The notes beneath the pieces are model-generated. The model did not search any database. It had not been told where the DNA came from and saw nothing but the letters and a program-made list of their open reading frames with translations. Below, one piece after another: positions 1-9,440 of a stretch of 57,529 nt of DNA; positions within the stretch are counted from its first letter, which is position 1; every line of letters starts with the position of its first letter. The translations under genes and the position numbers were made by a program. The DNA is from Paraburkholderia ultramafica (GTDB taxonomy: Bacteria > Pseudomonadota > Gammaproteobacteria > Burkholderiales > Burkholderiaceae): positions 1 to 57,529 of the forward strand of contig NZ_CADIKK010000042.1 in assembly GCF_902859915.1 (NCBI RefSeq), read 5' to 3'.

Positions 1-2
1 CT

Positions 3-113
3 GGAGAACGAGGCGGGTTGCCTCATTCGCCAACATACGGAACCGCGATGCCGGCCTCTCCCTGACCACCGGCGTCTGACCGTAGCCCCTACCGCGCGAG
101 CGGTTTAGTCCAC
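3..113. repeat. Left arm of ~111-bp inverted repeat flanking the hybrid kinase
   Basis: Read on the + strand, this stretch aligns nearly end to end with the reverse complement of 6028-6139. The core ACCGCGCGAGCGGTTT is identical in both arms, as are the words GTCCAC and AACGAGGCGG, and a GAGGC/GCCTC mini-hairpin near the outer end is kept. In the right arm the sequence is the leader of a tyrosine integrase gene, so the left arm probably marks a second, oppositely oriented copy whose integrase would start just left of the window (inference). Confidence 0.75.
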
Positions 114-390
114 CGGCCAATTTCCGACATTCATTCTTTGCCCGTGGATGTCGGCTGTCGACTCCGGCTCGGACCTCCGGGAAGGACCGTTTTTCGCTCG
201 GGCCTTCATGAGGTTTGCCAGGTCTGATCAGGTCTGATCCTTGTTCGCGGCCGGAACCGCTGCTGCATCGTCAGGCCGATACCCGCGGATACGGACCGGT
301 AACAAACACCATTCCTTGTTGCGTGTGGCAAACTGGCTTCTTACGGTCTGCCTGGGAGGCAGTGCTTCCTGCGCCGCGGCGACCGGCCTG

Positions 391-3300
391 ATGGGGAGGC
401 ACCAGTTGAATCCGGTTTTTCGATTCGGACCGCTTGGGGATGACAGGGTCGAGGTCTTGCTGGAGGACGGCGAGCTTGCCTTATACCGCGTATGGCGGGA
501 CCACCCCGGCGACAACGGGACCGTGCTGGCGGTGCGGCCCACCGCCGAACATCCCCCGCCCGCCAGCCTCGATCGCCTCGCTCACGAGTTCGGACTGAAG
601 GACGAACTCGATGGCGCGTGGGCGGTGCGGCCGCTGGAGCTGGTGCGCGAAGGCGGTCGGACCCAACTGGTGTTCGAGGATCCGGGCGGTGAACCGATCG
701 AGCGGCTGCTCGGCGCGCCCATGGAAGTGGGCCGTGTTTTGCACCTTGCCGTCGGCATCGCCGCGGCGCTCGGCAAGCTCCACCAGCGCGGCCTCGTCCA
801 TAAGGACCTCAAACCCGCCCATATCCTCGTGAACTGCGCGGACGGACAGGCGCGGCTCACCGGATTCGGCATCGCCTCGCGGCTGCCGCGCGAGCGACAG
901 GCGCCCGAGCTGCCCGAGACCATCGCCGGCACGCTCGCCTACATGGCGCCTGAGCAGACCGGCCGGATGAATCGCTCGATCGATTCGCGCAGCGACCTCT
1001 ATTCGCTCGGCGTCACGCTCTATCAGATGCTCACCGGCGCGCTGCCGTTTACGGCCGCTGAGCCCATGGAATGGGTGCACTGCCATATCGCCAGAAAGCC
1101 GGTGCCGCCACGCGAGCGGTTGGCTACTATCCCGGCTCCGGTCTCCCAAATCGTCATGAAGCTCCTCGCCAAGACGGCCGAAGAGCGCTACCAGACTGCC
1201 GCCGGTGTTGAGCATGATCTTCGGCGCTGCCTATCCGATTGGGAGCGCCAGCGCCGCATCGATGACTACCCGCTGGGCGAACACGACACGCCCGACCGGC
1301 TGCTAATCCCCGAGAAACTGTACGGGCGGGAGCGCGAGGTCGATACCTTAGTCGCCGCGTTCGACCGCGTGGTCAAGAGCGGCGTGCCGGAAATGGTGCT
1401 GGTTGCTGGCTATTCCGGCATCGGCAAATCGTCGGTCGTCAACGAACTGAACAAGGTACTGGTGCCACCGCGGGGGCTCTTCGCCTCCGGCAAGTTCGAC
1501 CAGTACAAGCGCGACATTCCCTATTCGACTCTGGTGCAGGTTTTTCAAAGCCTGGTGCGGCCTCTACTCGGCAAGCGCGACACCGAGTTGGCGAGCTGGC
1601 GCGGCACGTTGCTGGAGGCGCTGGAGCCAAATGCACGGCTCATGACCGACCTCATCCCCGAACTGAAGCTCGTCATCGGGGACCCGCCGCCGGTCCCGGA
1701 GCTTGAGCCGCAGCAGGCGCAAAGCCGTTTTCAGCTAGTATTTCGCCGATTCATTGGCGTATTTGCCCGAGCGGAACATCCGATGGCGCTCTTTCTCGAT
1801 GATCTGCAGTGGCTCGACGCGGCGACGCTTGACCTGGTGGAAGATCTGCTAACCCGGTCGGATCTGCAACACCTGATGTTGATTGGCGCTTATCGCGACA
1901 ATGAGGTTGATGCCACGCATCCGCTGGTGGCCAAGCTTCAGGCCTTCAGGAACGCAGGCGCCAAGATCGATGAAATCACGCTTGCGCCGCTCGCCCGTGA
2001 GCACATCGAGAAGTTGATTGCGGATGCCCTTCACTGCGAACCGGAACGCGCCGCGCCGCTGGCGCAGCTGGTGCATCTGAAGACCGCCGGCAATCCGTTC
2101 TTCGTGATTCAGTTTCTAAACGCGCTCGCCGAAGAGGATCTACTTACCTTCGATCATGACGCGGCGTGCTGGTCCTGGGATCTCGATCGCATCCATGCCA
2201 AGGGTTACACCGAGAATGTCGTCGACCTGATGGTCGGAAAGCTGACCCGCCTGACAGCCGAAACGCAGCAGGCGTTGCAGCAGTTCGCCTGCCTCGGCAA
2301 CGTTGCCGCCATCGCGATGCTTTCGATCGTGCTCCGGACCTTGAAGGAGCAGGTCCACGCGGCGCTGTGGGAGGCGGTCCGGCTGGAGTTGATCGAGCGC
2401 CTGGATGGCTCCTACAAGTTTATCCACGACCGGGTGCAGGAGGCAGCCTATTCGCTGATCCCGAAAGCACTGCGCGCTAAGGTCCATCTGCGGATCGGGA
2501 GGCTGCTCGCAGTGCAGACGCCACCGGAAAAGCGAGCGGAGGCGATCTTCGACCTCGTCAATCAGCTGAACCGCGGCGCGGCCTTGATTACTTCACGCGA
2601 CGAGCGTGCGCAGTTGGCCGAGTTCAACCTGCTCGCCGGCCAGCGCGCCAAGGCGTCGACAGCCTACGCCTCGGCGCTTACCTATCTCAATACCGGTGCA
2701 GAACTCCTGGAGGACGATTGCTGGGAACGCAGGCACGAGCTGATCTTTGCGCTGGAGCTCAACCGGGCCGAATGCGAATTTTTGACCGGCCAGTCGTCGG
2801 TCGCAGAGGGGCGATTGGCGGCACTCTCAAATCGCGCCACGACAACGGTCGAACAAGCCATCGTCGCGTGCTTGCGGATGGATGTCTGCACGACGCTCGA
2901 TCAGAGCGGCCGCGCGGTCGCTGTGTGTCTCGACTACCTCCGGCATGTCGGTATCGAATGGTCGCCCCATCCGAAAGAGGACGAGGTGCGACGCGAATAC
3001 GAGCGGATCGGGTCACTGCTTGGGGGCCGGACAATCGAGGATCTCATCGATTTGCCGCCGATGGAGGACCCGGCATCCCTCGCGACCCTCGCTGTTCTGA
3101 CTAAGGCCTTGCCGCCGGCCTTGTTTACGGATGCGAACCTGGCTTCCCTGACGATGTGCAAGGCGGTCAGTCTCAGCCTCGAGCGCGGCAACTGCGATGG
3201 CTCGTGCTACGCCTACGTCATGCTTGGCATGGTCGCCGGCGCGCGCTTCGGCGACTACAAGACCGCATTTCGCTTTGGTCAGCTCGGCTGCGATCTGGTG

Positions 3301-5991
3301 GAAAAGCGCGGGTTCGACCGCTATGCGGCGCGAGTCTATGTGGGTTTCGGAGTAATAGTTGCCCCATGGTCGCAACCCGTCCGTTCCCTGCGGCAGTGGA
3401 TTGGGCGCGCCCTCGAAGCGGCGACGCGGGCTGGAGACCTCACCTTTGCATGTTATACAAACGACGCCTTAGTTACGAACCTTCTCATGGCAGGCGATTC
3501 GCTTGCCGAAGTTCAACGTGAAGCCGAGCAAGGGGTAGAGTTTGCGCAGAAAGCACGGTTTGCGTTCGGCGTTGATGTCATCACCCCAATGCTTGGGCTT
3601 GCCCGTACGCTCCGTGGCTTAACGCCGAAATTCGGTTCCTTTGACGATGCACAGTTCGATGAGCGCCGGTACGAGCGCCGTTTCTCCAGCAATCCGAATT
3701 TGGCGTTTGCCGAGTGCTGGTACTGGATCCGAAAGCTGCAGGCGCGCTTCCTTGCGGGTGACTATGCTGCGGCCATGGAAGCCTCGAACAGAGCGCAGCG
3801 AGTGCTTTGGACATCACCATCTTTCCTGCAAACGGCGGAGCATCACCTTTACGCGGCCCTGTCCCGGGCCGCCGCCTTCGATTCCGCAGCAGCCGGCGAG
3901 CGGCAGCAGCACCTGGACGCTCTGGCTGCGCATCACAGGCAGCTGCAGGTGTGGGCGGACAATTGCCCGGAGAATTTCGAGAACCGCGCCGCGCTGGTGG
4001 GCGCCGAGCTTGCTCGCATCGAGGGCCGCGACGCCGACGCGATGCACCTCTACGAACAGGCGATCCGTTCGGCGCGTGACAATGGCTTCGTCCACAATGA
4101 GGCAATTGCTTATGAGCGCGCTTCCGACTTCTACCGGGCGCGCGGGTTCGACCAGATCGCTGACCTTTATCTACGGAACGCCCGCTACGGCTATCTCTGC
4201 TGGGGAGCGGATGGCAAGGTGTGGCAACTCGACCAGACGTACCCGGTCCTTAGCGGGGAACAACCCACAACTCGCACGGTCGGGGCGATCGGGGCACCGG
4301 TTGAGCAATTGGACCTCGCCACCGTGCTCAAGGTCTCGCAGGCAGTCTCGGGCGAGATCGTGCTGGACAAGCTGCTCGACACGCTCATGCGCACTGCGAT
4401 CGAACAGGCGGGCGGCGAGCGCGGGCTGCTGGTCCTCGCGAGCGGGGGCGAACCGCGCATCAAGGCGGCAGCGGCAGTCGAGGGCGGCTCGCTCGTCGTG
4501 CAGGTGCGCGACGAGTGTGTGACAACGGCGATGCTGCCCGAATCCGTGCTGCACTACGTCATGCGCACCCGGGAAAGCCTCACGCTCGATGACGCAGTGA
4601 ATCAAGACCCATTTGGCGCCGATCCGTACATTTGCCGACAACAGGTCCGCTCGGTCCTCTGCCTGCCGCTGATCAACCAGGGTGAACTCATCGGCGCGCT
4701 CTATCTCGAGAACAATCTGACGCCGCGCGCGTTCGCGCCGGCCCGCATCGCGGTGTTGAAGCTCCTGGCGTCGCAAGCCGCGATGACGCTCGAGAACGCC
4801 CGCTTGTACCGAGGTCTGGCGGAGCGCGAGGCGAAGATCCGGCGGCTCGTCGACGCCAACATCATCGGGATCTTCATGTGGCGGCTTGAAGGCGAAACGC
4901 CTCAAGCCGCCGACGCAGTCCTCCATGAAGTTAACGACGCGTTTCTCAGGATGGTGGGATACGACCGCGACGACTTCCTGTCCGGCCGCGTACGGCGTTC
5001 GAACCTCACGCCGCCGGAATGGCGCGCGCGCACGGCACGAGCGCACGACGAGCTGATGAGGACCGGAACGTTCCAACCTTACGAGAAGGAGTACCTGCGC
5101 AAGGACGGCACTCGCGTACCCGTGCTGGTGGGCACGGCCGCCTTCGAGGGCGGGAGGCAAGGCGTTGGGTTCGTCCTCGATCTGACCGAGCGGAAGCGCG
5201 TGGAGGCCGAGATGCGCGAGGTCGAGCGCCGCTACCGTGAGGCTCAGACGGCGCTGGAGCACGCGAACCGCGTAGCAACCATGGGGCAACTGGTCGCGTC
5301 CATCGCTCACGAAATCAAGCAGCCGATTGCGGCGAATGCTATGAGCGCGCAGGCGGGGCTGCGCTGGCTCAATGCTCAGCCGCCGGATTGGGAGGAAGCT
5401 CGGCGGGCGTTTGATCAGATCGTCAAGGGCGCGAAGCGCGCAAGCGAGGTCGCCAACTGGATTCGTGGCCTCATCAAGAACGCTCCGCCGAGTAAGCAAC
5501 AGTTGCAGATCGGCGAGGCGATTGCCGAGGTCATTGCCCTGACGCGAGCCGAGGCCGATAGGAACGGCGTGTCGCTGCGAACGCAGCTAGCCGAGAACTT
5601 GCCGCTGGTGGAAGGGGACCGCATCCAGCTCCAGCAGGTAACGCTGAACCTGGTGCTCAACGCCATCGAAGCGATGAGCGCGGTTGACGAGAGGGCACGG
5701 GAATTGATCATCAGCAGCGGCCTGGACGACTCGGGTGACGTCCTCGTTTCCGTGCGAGATTCGGGGCCTGGCGTGGCGGCGGAGAACGTCGAGCGCGTCT
5801 TCGAGCCCTTCTACACGACGAAGGCTGCCGGCATGGGCATGGGACTCTCGATCTGCCGATCCATTATGCAAGCGCATGGGGGGCGGCTCTGGGTCACAGC
5901 GAACGTGCCCCGTGGCGCCGTATTCCAGTTTACCGTGCCCGTCCTTGCTCTCACCGGCAGCGCATCCGCTGGCGCAATCAAATCAAGCTAA
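391..5991 (+). CDS. Trifunctional Ser/Thr kinase-like / AAA ATPase / GAF-PAS sensor histidine kinase
   Basis: A giant cytoplasmic hybrid kinase of about 1866 aa. Order from the ATG at 391: Ser/Thr kinase fold (residues ~1-270, catalytic loop HKDLKPAH near 135, then LTGFGIA near 157 and APEQTGR); AAA/orc-like ATPase with P-loop GYSGIGKSS near 340; a long helical repeat region (~600-1300); GAF (~1320-1475); PAS (~1485-1600); HisKA with IAHEIKQP, phospho-His near 1640; HATPase with NLVLNAIEAM, DSGPGV and GMGLSICR. The frame is open back to a TTG at 241, but homologues of this family begin near MGRHQLNPVF, so 391 was chosen. There is no receiver domain. The kinase domain has GFG for DFG and no clear ATP lysine, so it may be a pseudokinase. 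No response regulator lies beside it. Confidence 0.9.
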   Translation: MGRHQLNPVFRFGPLGDDRVEVLLEDGELALYRVWRDHPGDNGTVLAVRPTAEHPPPASLDRLAHEFGLKDELDGAWAVRPLELVREGGRTQLVFEDPGGEPIERLLGAPMEVGRVLHLAVGIAAALGKLHQRGLVHKDLKPAHILVNCADGQARLTGFGIASRLPRERQAPELPETIAGTLAYMAPEQTGRMNRSIDSRSDLYSLGVTLYQMLTGALPFTAAEPMEWVHCHIARKPVPPRERLATIPAPVSQIVMKLLAKTAEERYQTAAGVEHDLRRCLSDWERQRRIDDYPLGEHDTPDRLLIPEKLYGREREVDTLVAAFDRVVKSGVPEMVLVAGYSGIGKSSVVNELNKVLVPPRGLFASGKFDQYKRDIPYSTLVQVFQSLVRPLLGKRDTELASWRGTLLEALEPNARLMTDLIPELKLVIGDPPPVPELEPQQAQSRFQLVFRRFIGVFARAEHPMALFLDDLQWLDAATLDLVEDLLTRSDLQHLMLIGAYRDNEVDATHPLVAKLQAFRNAGAKIDEITLAPLAREHIEKLIADALHCEPERAAPLAQLVHLKTAGNPFFVIQFLNALAEEDLLTFDHDAACWSWDLDRIHAKGYTENVVDLMVGKLTRLTAETQQALQQFACLGNVAAIAMLSIVLRTLKEQVHAALWEAVRLELIERLDGSYKFIHDRVQEAAYSLIPKALRAKVHLRIGRLLAVQTPPEKRAEAIFDLVNQLNRGAALITSRDERAQLAEFNLLAGQRAKASTAYASALTYLNTGAELLEDDCWERRHELIFALELNRAECEFLTGQSSVAEGRLAALSNRATTTVEQAIVACLRMDVCTTLDQSGRAVAVCLDYLRHVGIEWSPHPKEDEVRREYERIGSLLGGRTIEDLIDLPPMEDPASLATLAVLTKALPPALFTDANLASLTMCKAVSLSLERGNCDGSCYAYVMLGMVAGARFGDYKTAFRFGQLGCDLVEKRGFDRYAARVYVGFGVIVAPWSQPVRSLRQWIGRALEAATRAGDLTFACYTNDALVTNLLMAGDSLAEVQREAEQGVEFAQKARFAFGVDVITPMLGLARTLRGLTPKFGSFDDAQFDERRYERRFSSNPNLAFAECWYWIRKLQARFLAGDYAAAMEASNRAQRVLWTSPSFLQTAEHHLYAALSRAAAFDSAAAGERQQHLDALAAHHRQLQVWADNCPENFENRAALVGAELARIEGRDADAMHLYEQAIRSARDNGFVHNEAIAYERASDFYRARGFDQIADLYLRNARYGYLCWGADGKVWQLDQTYPVLSGEQPTTRTVGAIGAPVEQLDLATVLKVSQAVSGEIVLDKLLDTLMRTAIEQAGGERGLLVLASGGEPRIKAAAAVEGGSLVVQVRDECVTTAMLPESVLHYVMRTRESLTLDDAVNQDPFGADPYICRQQVRSVLCLPLINQGELIGALYLENNLTPRAFAPARIAVLKLLASQAAMTLENARLYRGLAEREAKIRRLVDANIIGIFMWRLEGETPQAADAVLHEVNDAFLRMVGYDRDDFLSGRVRRSNLTPPEWRARTARAHDELMRTGTFQPYEKEYLRKDGTRVPVLVGTAAFEGGRQGVGFVLDLTERKRVEAEMREVERRYREAQTALEHANRVATMGQLVASIAHEIKQPIAANAMSAQAGLRWLNAQPPDWEEARRAFDQIVKGAKRASEVANWIRGLIKNAPPSKQQLQIGEAIAEVIALTRAEADRNGVSLRTQLAENLPLVEGDRIQLQQVTLNLVLNAIEAMSAVDERARELIISSGLDDSGDVLVSVRDSGPGVAAENVERVFEPFYTTKAAGMGMGLSICRSIMQAHGGRLWVTANVPRGAVFQFTVPVLALTGSASAGAIKSS

Positions 5992-6027
5992 CAATGATCC
6001 TCGCCATCACCGTCCGATGTCGCGACA

Positions 6028-6139
6028 GTGGACGAAACCGCTCGCGCGGTAATAGGGCTCCGGCCCGACGTTAGCGGTGTGGAAGAGGAAACCCGCGCTG
6101 TTCCCATGATGGAGGACGAGGCAATCCGCCTCGTTCCTC
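6028..6139. repeat. Right arm of ~111-bp inverted repeat; leader of integrase gene
   Basis: Reverse complement of 3-113 with scattered mismatches. It starts 37 bp after the hybrid kinase stop and ends 15 bp before the integrase ATG. It contains the small hairpin CGAGGCaatccGCCTCG at about 6116-6132. With the left arm it frames the 5.6-kb kinase gene. Confidence 0.75.
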
Positions 6140-6154
6140 ATCAGGAGCAGAGCC

Positions 6155-6610
6155 ATGACTCACACCGGCCAGAGTATCAGTCCGCTGCGCCAGCGCATGA
6201 CCGACGACATGCGCATGCGCAAACTCACACCCGGAACCCAATCCGGTTATCTGCGCGTAGTCCGGCAGTTCGCCGCGTTTCTCGGACGCCCACCGGACAC
6301 CGCCACCGTCGAGGACCTGCGGCGCTACCAGCTGCATCTGGTCGACCACGGCGTATCACCGGTGTCGCTCAATGCGGCGATCACCGGACTGAAGTTCTTC
6401 TTCGAGATCACCCTCCACGAGCCTGAGCTGATGGCGAGGATGCAGCCGGTGCACGTGCCCCGCACGCTACCGGTCGTGCTCAGCCGCGACGAGGTGGCCC
6501 GGCTGATCGCCGCCACCGGCAACCTGAAGCACCAGACCGCGCTGTCAGTCGCCTACGGCGCCGGGCTGCGCGCGAGCGAAGTGGTGGCGCTGAAGGTCGG
6601 CGACATCGAC
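6155..6610 (+). pseudogene. Truncated tyrosine-type site-specific integrase
   Basis: The ATG at 6155 has CAGGAG upstream. The protein begins with an N-terminal SAM-like core-binding domain (residues ~10-95, including YLRVVRQFAAFLGR and the ALNxxITGLKFFF-like segment) and enters the catalytic domain at YGAGLRASEVVALKVGDID, which carries the first catalytic Arg. It is cut there: the frame reads nine foreign codons and stops at 6640, so the H-x-x-R and Tyr half is missing. The N-terminal style resembles integrases that accompany IS91-family transposases (recognition from memory). The break coincides with the foreign repeat that follows. Not expected to be active. Confidence 0.85.
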
Positions 6611-6618
6611 AGAATTGA

Positions 6619-6715
6619 AATGAACGCGTCCCACCCGTGAACGTGAGAGCAAAGGCAGGCGGATCCTCACGGGCCAACGGCATTGATGTGCCCAGGTGGG
6701 AAAATACAAGATTTT
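6619..6715. repeat. Fragment of unidentified IS terminus (copy 1)
   Basis: About 95 bp closely similar to 57429-57529: both begin ATGAACGC, continue TCCCACCCGTGA, and share the inverted words CCCGTGA and TCACGGGCC plus a GTGCCCA..GGTGG block. In both places this sequence abruptly ends a recombinase gene, the integrase here and an IS6-family transposase at the other site. The tniABQ transposon abuts it on the right. No IS family could be assigned. Confidence 0.6.
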
Positions 6716-6907
6716 TGTTGAAGCCCTTCAAAACTGCTAATCCCGTCCATAGATTACGCTAATGTAAGATTGCATTGTTACCCACGAAATAAGGCGTAGC
6801 AGCGGCTTCGCATGCCTTTTTAGGCGTTGCGTTTCAGCAACGAACGAACGCTCGGATGTCCGTTTATTTTGCTAACGCGTTCGTCCTGTCCTTTAATTCC
6901 GCTAACG
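6716..6907. repeat. Left-end iterated transposase-binding-type repeats
   Basis: Four directly repeated ~20-bp sites at 6723-6741, 6745-6764, 6858-6877 and 6888-6907. The pattern is GTCC, then an AT-rich stretch, then GCTAA(T/C)G; an example is GTCCTTTAATTCCGCTAACG. The outermost copy merges with the TGTTGAAG terminus. The arrangement is that of TnsB/TniA binding sites in Tn7-like elements; binding itself is inferred. Confidence 0.8.
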
Positions 6908-6936
6908 CGTCTGGCGAAGCTCGATAAGGAGCGGCA

Positions 6937-8562
6937 ATGGCGGTTCCGGAGGAAACAAATAGCCGTGCTGCGAAAATAGCAGACGTTCTCCGGCCGTTAG
7001 GGCGAGGACCACTGTCGAAAAAGCTTGCGGTGTTGGCTGCGAACTTGCTGGGCGTCCATTGGACTACGGTCTATCGTCTGCGGCGGAAGTTTCTCGCAAA
7101 CCCGGTAGCGAGCGCCGTCATCCCGAAACGCCGAGGGCCTTCTGAGGGTGATCGTCGATTGGGAAGGGCTGTTGATGCTGTGATCGACGAAGTAGTTCAT
7201 GTCTGGCTGCCAACTCAACGACAATTGGCGCATCCTGCAACCGATCTCGTGCTGGAGGTTCGACGCAGATGTGAACTTGCCGGACTGCAACCACCGGGCC
7301 GAACCACGATTGGCCGGCGGTGGGCTCAGCATCGCGAGGCAGACGCTCTGAAGCGAGCGGCTCTTGCCGACGCGATGACTCCTCCAGGCTCGCTTGTCGC
7401 AAAGTATCCTCTGGAAATCGTTCAGGTCGACCATACACAAGCGGATGTGTTTCTGGTCAGCGAATACGACAGACAGGTGATCGGCCGCCCATGGCTAACT
7501 ATTGCTCTGGACGTCGCGACCAGATGTGTGTTGAGTTTTTACGTCAGCATGGAACGTCCGGGAGCAGCGACCGTCGGTTTGCTGCTTACCAGAGCGGCAC
7601 TATCCAAAGCCCCCTGGCTTGCAATGATCGAGGCGGATGCAGAATGGCCGATGCGTGGAATTCCGCGAGTTCTCCATCTCGACAATGCTGCCGAGTTCAA
7701 GAGCAGGGCCCTTCGCAGTGGATGTCGGGAATTCGGCATCCACCTCATGTATCGTCCAGTCGGGCGTCCTCATTTCGGTGGTCACATTGAGCGGGTCAAC
7801 CGCACGCTGATGGAGCGCGTCCGAGGCCTTCCGGGGGCCACGGGATCATCCCCCAAAGGCCGCAAGGCGCGCCGGTCCGAAAAGACGGCGTCGTTGACTC
7901 TTCGAGAATTTGAACAATGGCTCGCGATCGAGATCGCTAGACGCTACCATCACGTTCCGCATCGTGGCCTGCTTGGAGCAACGCCAGCCGACACGTGGCG
8001 GATGCTCGTCCGCAATCCCGATTCGCGGCAACTGCCCGCGACGAACGACGCCGAACTGAGATTCCTGATTCGCTTTCTGCCTGTTGCGCAGAGGACGATC
8101 CAGGATAACGGACTGACGCTATTCCACGTTCGTTACTGGCATCCGATATTTGTCGCCTGGCGGCAGACCAGGCGTGACGTTACGGTTCGATACCATCCTG
8201 AGGATCTCTCGCGTGTTTTTGTGACGGCAGGAAGGGGCGAATACCTCGAAGTCCGGTACGCGGACATGCGGCGGCCGGCCATTTCTCTTTTTGAACATCG
8301 GGCAGCGTTGCAAGCCATTCGGTCAGAAGGGCAGCACACTGTCTCGGAGGCCCTGATCTTCAGGACAATTGAAGAGCAACGGCGCCTGATTCTCAAAGCT
8401 AGGCAGGCGACGACCCGCGCACGTCGTCGGTCACGGAAAAATAGCCCCCCGTTGGATGAGTTGCTTGACCGAATTCTGCCGCTCACGCGTGCGACAACCG
8501 AGGAGGCTGAAACGATCGACTACACCGCGCAGGTTCAGGCCTTCAACGTCGAGGAATGGTGA
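6937..8562 (+). CDS. tniA: TniA / TnsB-like DDE transposase
   Basis: A 541-aa transposase of the Mu/TnsB/TniA class that would cut and join the transposon ends. An N-terminal helix-turn-helix (residues ~20-55, LLGVHWTTVYRLRRKF) precedes the RNase H-fold core. Visible catalytic residues are D165 (QVDHT), D249 (LHLDN) and E284 (GGHIERVN), followed by a Mu-C-like beta domain and a basic tail (~495-515) likely to contact TniB. The length is close to TniA/TnsB of small Tn7-like systems. The ATG at 6937 has a GATAAGGAGCGGCA ribosome-binding region. It overlaps the ATG of an alternative upstream tniB start, which argues for coupled expression. Confidence 0.93.
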   Translation: MAVPEETNSRAAKIADVLRPLGRGPLSKKLAVLAANLLGVHWTTVYRLRRKFLANPVASAVIPKRRGPSEGDRRLGRAVDAVIDEVVHVWLPTQRQLAHPATDLVLEVRRRCELAGLQPPGRTTIGRRWAQHREADALKRAALADAMTPPGSLVAKYPLEIVQVDHTQADVFLVSEYDRQVIGRPWLTIALDVATRCVLSFYVSMERPGAATVGLLLTRAALSKAPWLAMIEADAEWPMRGIPRVLHLDNAAEFKSRALRSGCREFGIHLMYRPVGRPHFGGHIERVNRTLMERVRGLPGATGSSPKGRKARRSEKTASLTLREFEQWLAIEIARRYHHVPHRGLLGATPADTWRMLVRNPDSRQLPATNDAELRFLIRFLPVAQRTIQDNGLTLFHVRYWHPIFVAWRQTRRDVTVRYHPEDLSRVFVTAGRGEYLEVRYADMRRPAISLFEHRAALQAIRSEGQHTVSEALIFRTIEEQRRLILKARQATTRARRRSRKNSPPLDELLDRILPLTRATTEEAETIDYTAQVQAFNVEEW

Positions 8563-8570
8563 GGAGAAGT

Positions 8571-9440
8571 ATGAAGGACGGGACGCTCGCGCATCTGTTG
8601 CCGGCCGTTAGAAAACAGGCCGAGCTAGGCAACGACGAACGAGTTTGTGGACTTTTGCGCGACCGCTGGATCGACTATCCCCGCGCGACACAGGCTCTGC
8701 AGCAGCTTGAGCGTTTATTTGAAACGCCACGCCGCGACCGGATGCCGTGCCTGCTCCTGCACGGAGACTCAAATATAGGCAAGACGAAAATCACGGCCAA
8801 ATTCCGGCGTGCACATCCCAACGAGTTTGACGAGCGAAGCGGGGTCGAACGTTGTCCGGTCGTCGCGATGCAAATGCCACCGACCCCGGACCAGCATCGG
8901 TTTTATTCGGGGTTACTGTTCGAACTGGGCGCTCCCCACAACGCGGCGGCCGGCCTCGCGTCCCTCGAACGGCTGGCACGTGAGATTCTCAAGCGCATGT
9001 CGCCACGCATGCTGGTTGTCGATGAGGTCCACCACCTGCTGGCGGGCAGCTATCGGGAGCAACGGGCATCCCTGAACCTACTCAAATTCCTCGCCAATGA
9101 CCTCCAGATCAGTATGGTGCTAGTCGGTACCCGTGACGCAGTACTTGCGCTCCAAACCGATCCGCAGATGATAAGTCGTTATACGCCGTTCGAAATTCCA
9201 CGGTGGCGGGAGAGCGATGGTCTGCGGCGGCTTCTCGCGGCGTTCGAACGCGTGTTGCCACTGCGCAAGCCATCGGATCTCGCGCGACGCGAGATCGTTC
9301 AGTTTGTTCTGAGCGCGACCGGCGGATTGACCGGCGAGATATCCACGTTACTGAACAACGCAGCCGAACTATCAATTCGCAGTGGCGACGAATTTATCGG
9401 TATCACGCATCTCGAACATGTCTGCCGAGTCGCACAGTAG
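8571..9440 (+). CDS. tniB: TniB / TnsC-like AAA+ transposition regulator
   Basis: A 289-aa AAA+ ATPase expected to select targets and activate TniA. Walker A is GDSNIGKT (residues 65-72) and Walker B is LVVDEVHHL (D151, E152); the sensor and arginine-finger region follows (VGTRDAV, SRYTPFEIPRW). The start was set at the ATG at 8571 because GAGGAG lies 4-5 bp upstream. An in-frame ATG at 8556 overlaps the tniA stop but lacks a Shine-Dalgarno. The size matches TniB and is shorter than Tn7 TnsC. The 3' end overlaps the start of tniQ. Confidence 0.92.
   Translation: MKDGTLAHLLPAVRKQAELGNDERVCGLLRDRWIDYPRATQALQQLERLFETPRRDRMPCLLLHGDSNIGKTKITAKFRRAHPNEFDERSGVERCPVVAMQMPPTPDQHRFYSGLLFELGAPHNAAAGLASLERLAREILKRMSPRMLVVDEVHHLLAGSYREQRASLNLLKFLANDLQISMVLVGTRDAVLALQTDPQMISRYTPFEIPRWRESDGLRRLLAAFERVLPLRKPSDLARREIVQFVLSATGGLTGEISTLLNNAAELSIRSGDEFIGITHLEHVCRVAQ

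Noticed and set aside
4171..5499. - strand open frame of 442 codons inside the hybrid kinase
   Set aside because: Antisense shadow of the GAF/PAS/HisKA coding region; no independent motifs.
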